DNA from: Gammaproteobacteria bacterium
GTDB taxonomy: Bacteria > Pseudomonadota > Gammaproteobacteria > Pseudomonadales > Pseudohongiellaceae
DNA: 5,893 nt
Direction of reading: 5' to 3'
NCBI GenBank assembly: GCA_003451715.1
Contig: DMJN01000049.1
Location: 596-6,488, forward strand
Shown: positions 5,139 to 5,893 of the stretch, one piece after another
Numbering within the stretch: the stretch's first letter is position 1
How the letters are laid out: each line of letters opens with the position of its first letter
Position numbers and translations under genes: made by a program
The notes under the pieces: generated by a model
What the model was told of the DNA's origin: nothing
Seen by the model: only the letters and a program-made list of their open reading frames with translations
Database searches by the model: none

Positions 5139-5189
5139 GATTACATACGTCAAATCATGTCCTAAGGACGTGGTTTGACGTATGTAATC
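5139..5189. repeat. 51-bp near-perfect palindrome
   Basis: Arms GATTACATACGTCAAA (5139-5154) and TTTGACGTATGTAATC (5174-5189) are perfect inverse complements (16 bp). The symmetry continues inward to the centre at 5164: eight more positions pair around a TAA loop, with two exceptions, T5155/G5173 and T5158/G5170. These are G-U pairs in a + strand transcript but A-C mismatches in a minus one. It lies 12 bp beyond the GMC gene's stop. No T-run follows on the minus strand (AATCAGAGG), so it is not a standard intrinsic terminator. It could be a Rho-type or mRNA-stabilising hairpin, a protein-binding site, or a recombination or insertion boundary. Confidence 0.9.
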
Positions 5190-5201
5190 GGAATAGCCCT
5201 A

Positions 5202-5893
5202 CTATTTGGAAGATTTATTCAAAATAAATTCAGCACCTTTTTCTGCAATCATCACTACTGGAGCATTAGTATTGCCCGACGTAATACGGGGCATGATCGA
5301 AGCGTCTATGACTCTCAAACCATCGATACCGTGAACTTGCAGCCTATCGTTAACCACGGCCAGATCATCGTTGCCCATTTTGCAGGTGCTTACCGGGTGA
5401 AATATGGTGGTACCCAGTTCACCGGCGGCTTTCTGGAGTTCTTCGTCGCTGCTGAGTTGCGGGCCAGGCTTTATCTCTTCAGGCTGGAATCGGCTAAGTG
5501 CGTCAGCGGCCATGATTCTGCGTGTGAACTTCAGTCCTTCTATGGCGACCTTTCGGTCCTCCTCGGTTGAGAGGTAGTTCAGCGTGATCGCTGGGTAGTC
5601 CTCAGATCTGTTGGTCTTGATCCTAATGTGACCGCGGCTGCTTGGGCGTAAATTGCATACGGATGGAGTGATGGCGTTGAATCGGTGCAGCGGATCGCCG
5701 AATTTGTCCAGCGACAGCGGTTGTACATGCCATTCGATATTTGGAGAAGGCTGCTCGGGATCGCTCTTGGCAAAGGCACCGAGTTGGGAGGGTGGCATGG
5801 TGAGGGGGCCGGTTTTATAGAACAGATACTCCAGCCCCATTATCGCCTTGCCGATGAGTGAATTGGCGCGCTGGTTCAGCGTGACAGTGTTAT
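5202..5893 (-). CDS. GMC-family FAD oxidoreductase, C-terminal part
   Basis: The last 229 residues of a leftward gene whose start lies beyond the right edge; whole family members are about 530-560 aa, so the N-terminal FAD-binding Rossmann region is outside. The visible part holds the GMC_oxred_C-type domain: SVCNLRPSSRGHIRIKTN, the substrate-domain helix EGLKFTRRIM, then TTIFHPVSTCKMG with the catalytic-base His at visible residue 165, and DGLRVIDASIMPRITSGNTNAP with the second active-site residue Asn at 209 followed by the FAD-contacting VVMIAEKGAEFI. HPVSTCKMG matches choline-dehydrogenase-like members, so the substrate is probably an alcohol; the exact one cannot be told. The stop is TAG at 5204-5202, followed 12 bp on by the 51-bp palindrome. 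Base composition is like the left flank and unlike the accessory block. Confidence 0.93.
   Translation of the reverse strand, partial: NTVTLNQRANSLIGKAIMGLEYLFYKTGPLTMPPSQLGAFAKSDPEQPSPNIEWHVQPLSLDKFGDPLHRFNAITPSVCNLRPSSRGHIRIKTNRSEDYPAITLNYLSTEEDRKVAIEGLKFTRRIMAADALSRFQPEEIKPGPQLSSDEELQKAAGELGTTIFHPVSTCKMGNDDLAVVNDRLQVHGIDGLRVIDASIMPRITSGNTNAPVVMIAEKGAEFILNKSSK

Noticed and set aside
5139..5189. Palindrome as an intrinsic terminator of the GMC gene
   Set aside because: No T-run follows on the minus strand and the stem is AT-rich and unusually long, so it was listed as a repeat of unknown role.
3150..5190. Insertion sequence or prophage fragment
   Set aside because: No transposase, integrase or phage gene, and no terminal inverted repeats pairing the two edges.

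Overview
The window looks like chromosomal DNA of a Gram-negative bacterium, most likely a proteobacterium and perhaps a marine-type gammaproteobacterium. This is inferred from Sec signal peptides, GST and GMC oxidoreductase genes, a RelE/XRE toxin-antitoxin pair and G+C near 55% in the flanks; no gene in the window fixes the taxon. Both ends cut through genes.

Left part (1-3146): an N-terminal fragment of an exported TPR-type protein reads leftward from 221. A secreted protein of about 170 aa with a conserved 'FWIGEWEV' start reads rightward (405-917). It meets a leftward three-gene set head-on at a bidirectional hairpin terminator (940-969). That set, read 3146 to 995, is a small P-loop kinase-like NTPase, a beta-like glutathione S-transferase without the usual cysteine, and an exported SGNH-hydrolase-like protein. 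The first two genes are 13 bp apart and the last two 51 bp apart, so they probably share a transcript.

Middle part (about 3150-5190): an AT-richer accessory block, all leftward. It holds a RelE/HigB-like toxin and XRE antitoxin (5021-4478) with a clear sigma70-type promoter and palindromic operator, a protein resembling the TraB/TIKI/ChaN-EreA superfamily (4363-3815), and an unrecognised membrane-anchored protein (3753-3217). Hand counts of single 60-base lines gave 42% G+C (3841-3900) and 35% (4801-4860), against 57% for 841-900 and 57% for 5401-5460. Three same-orientation copies of a short leader (AAGGAGAT plus about 13 related bases) lie at or near the junctions between these genes. One provides the apparent ribosome site of the TraB-like gene, one opens an 11-codon leader ORF whose stop overlaps the next start, and one is followed only by a decayed short frame. 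The block therefore looks as if it was built from repeated gene units.

Right part: a 51-bp near-perfect palindrome (5139-5189), preceded by smaller hairpins, separates the accessory block from the C-terminal half of a GMC-family flavin oxidoreductase (5202-5893, leftward, entering from outside the window).

No rRNA, tRNA, transposase, integrase or CRISPR array was seen. The strongest candidates for something undescribed are the repeated leader modules, the large palindrome and the TraB-like cargo protein.
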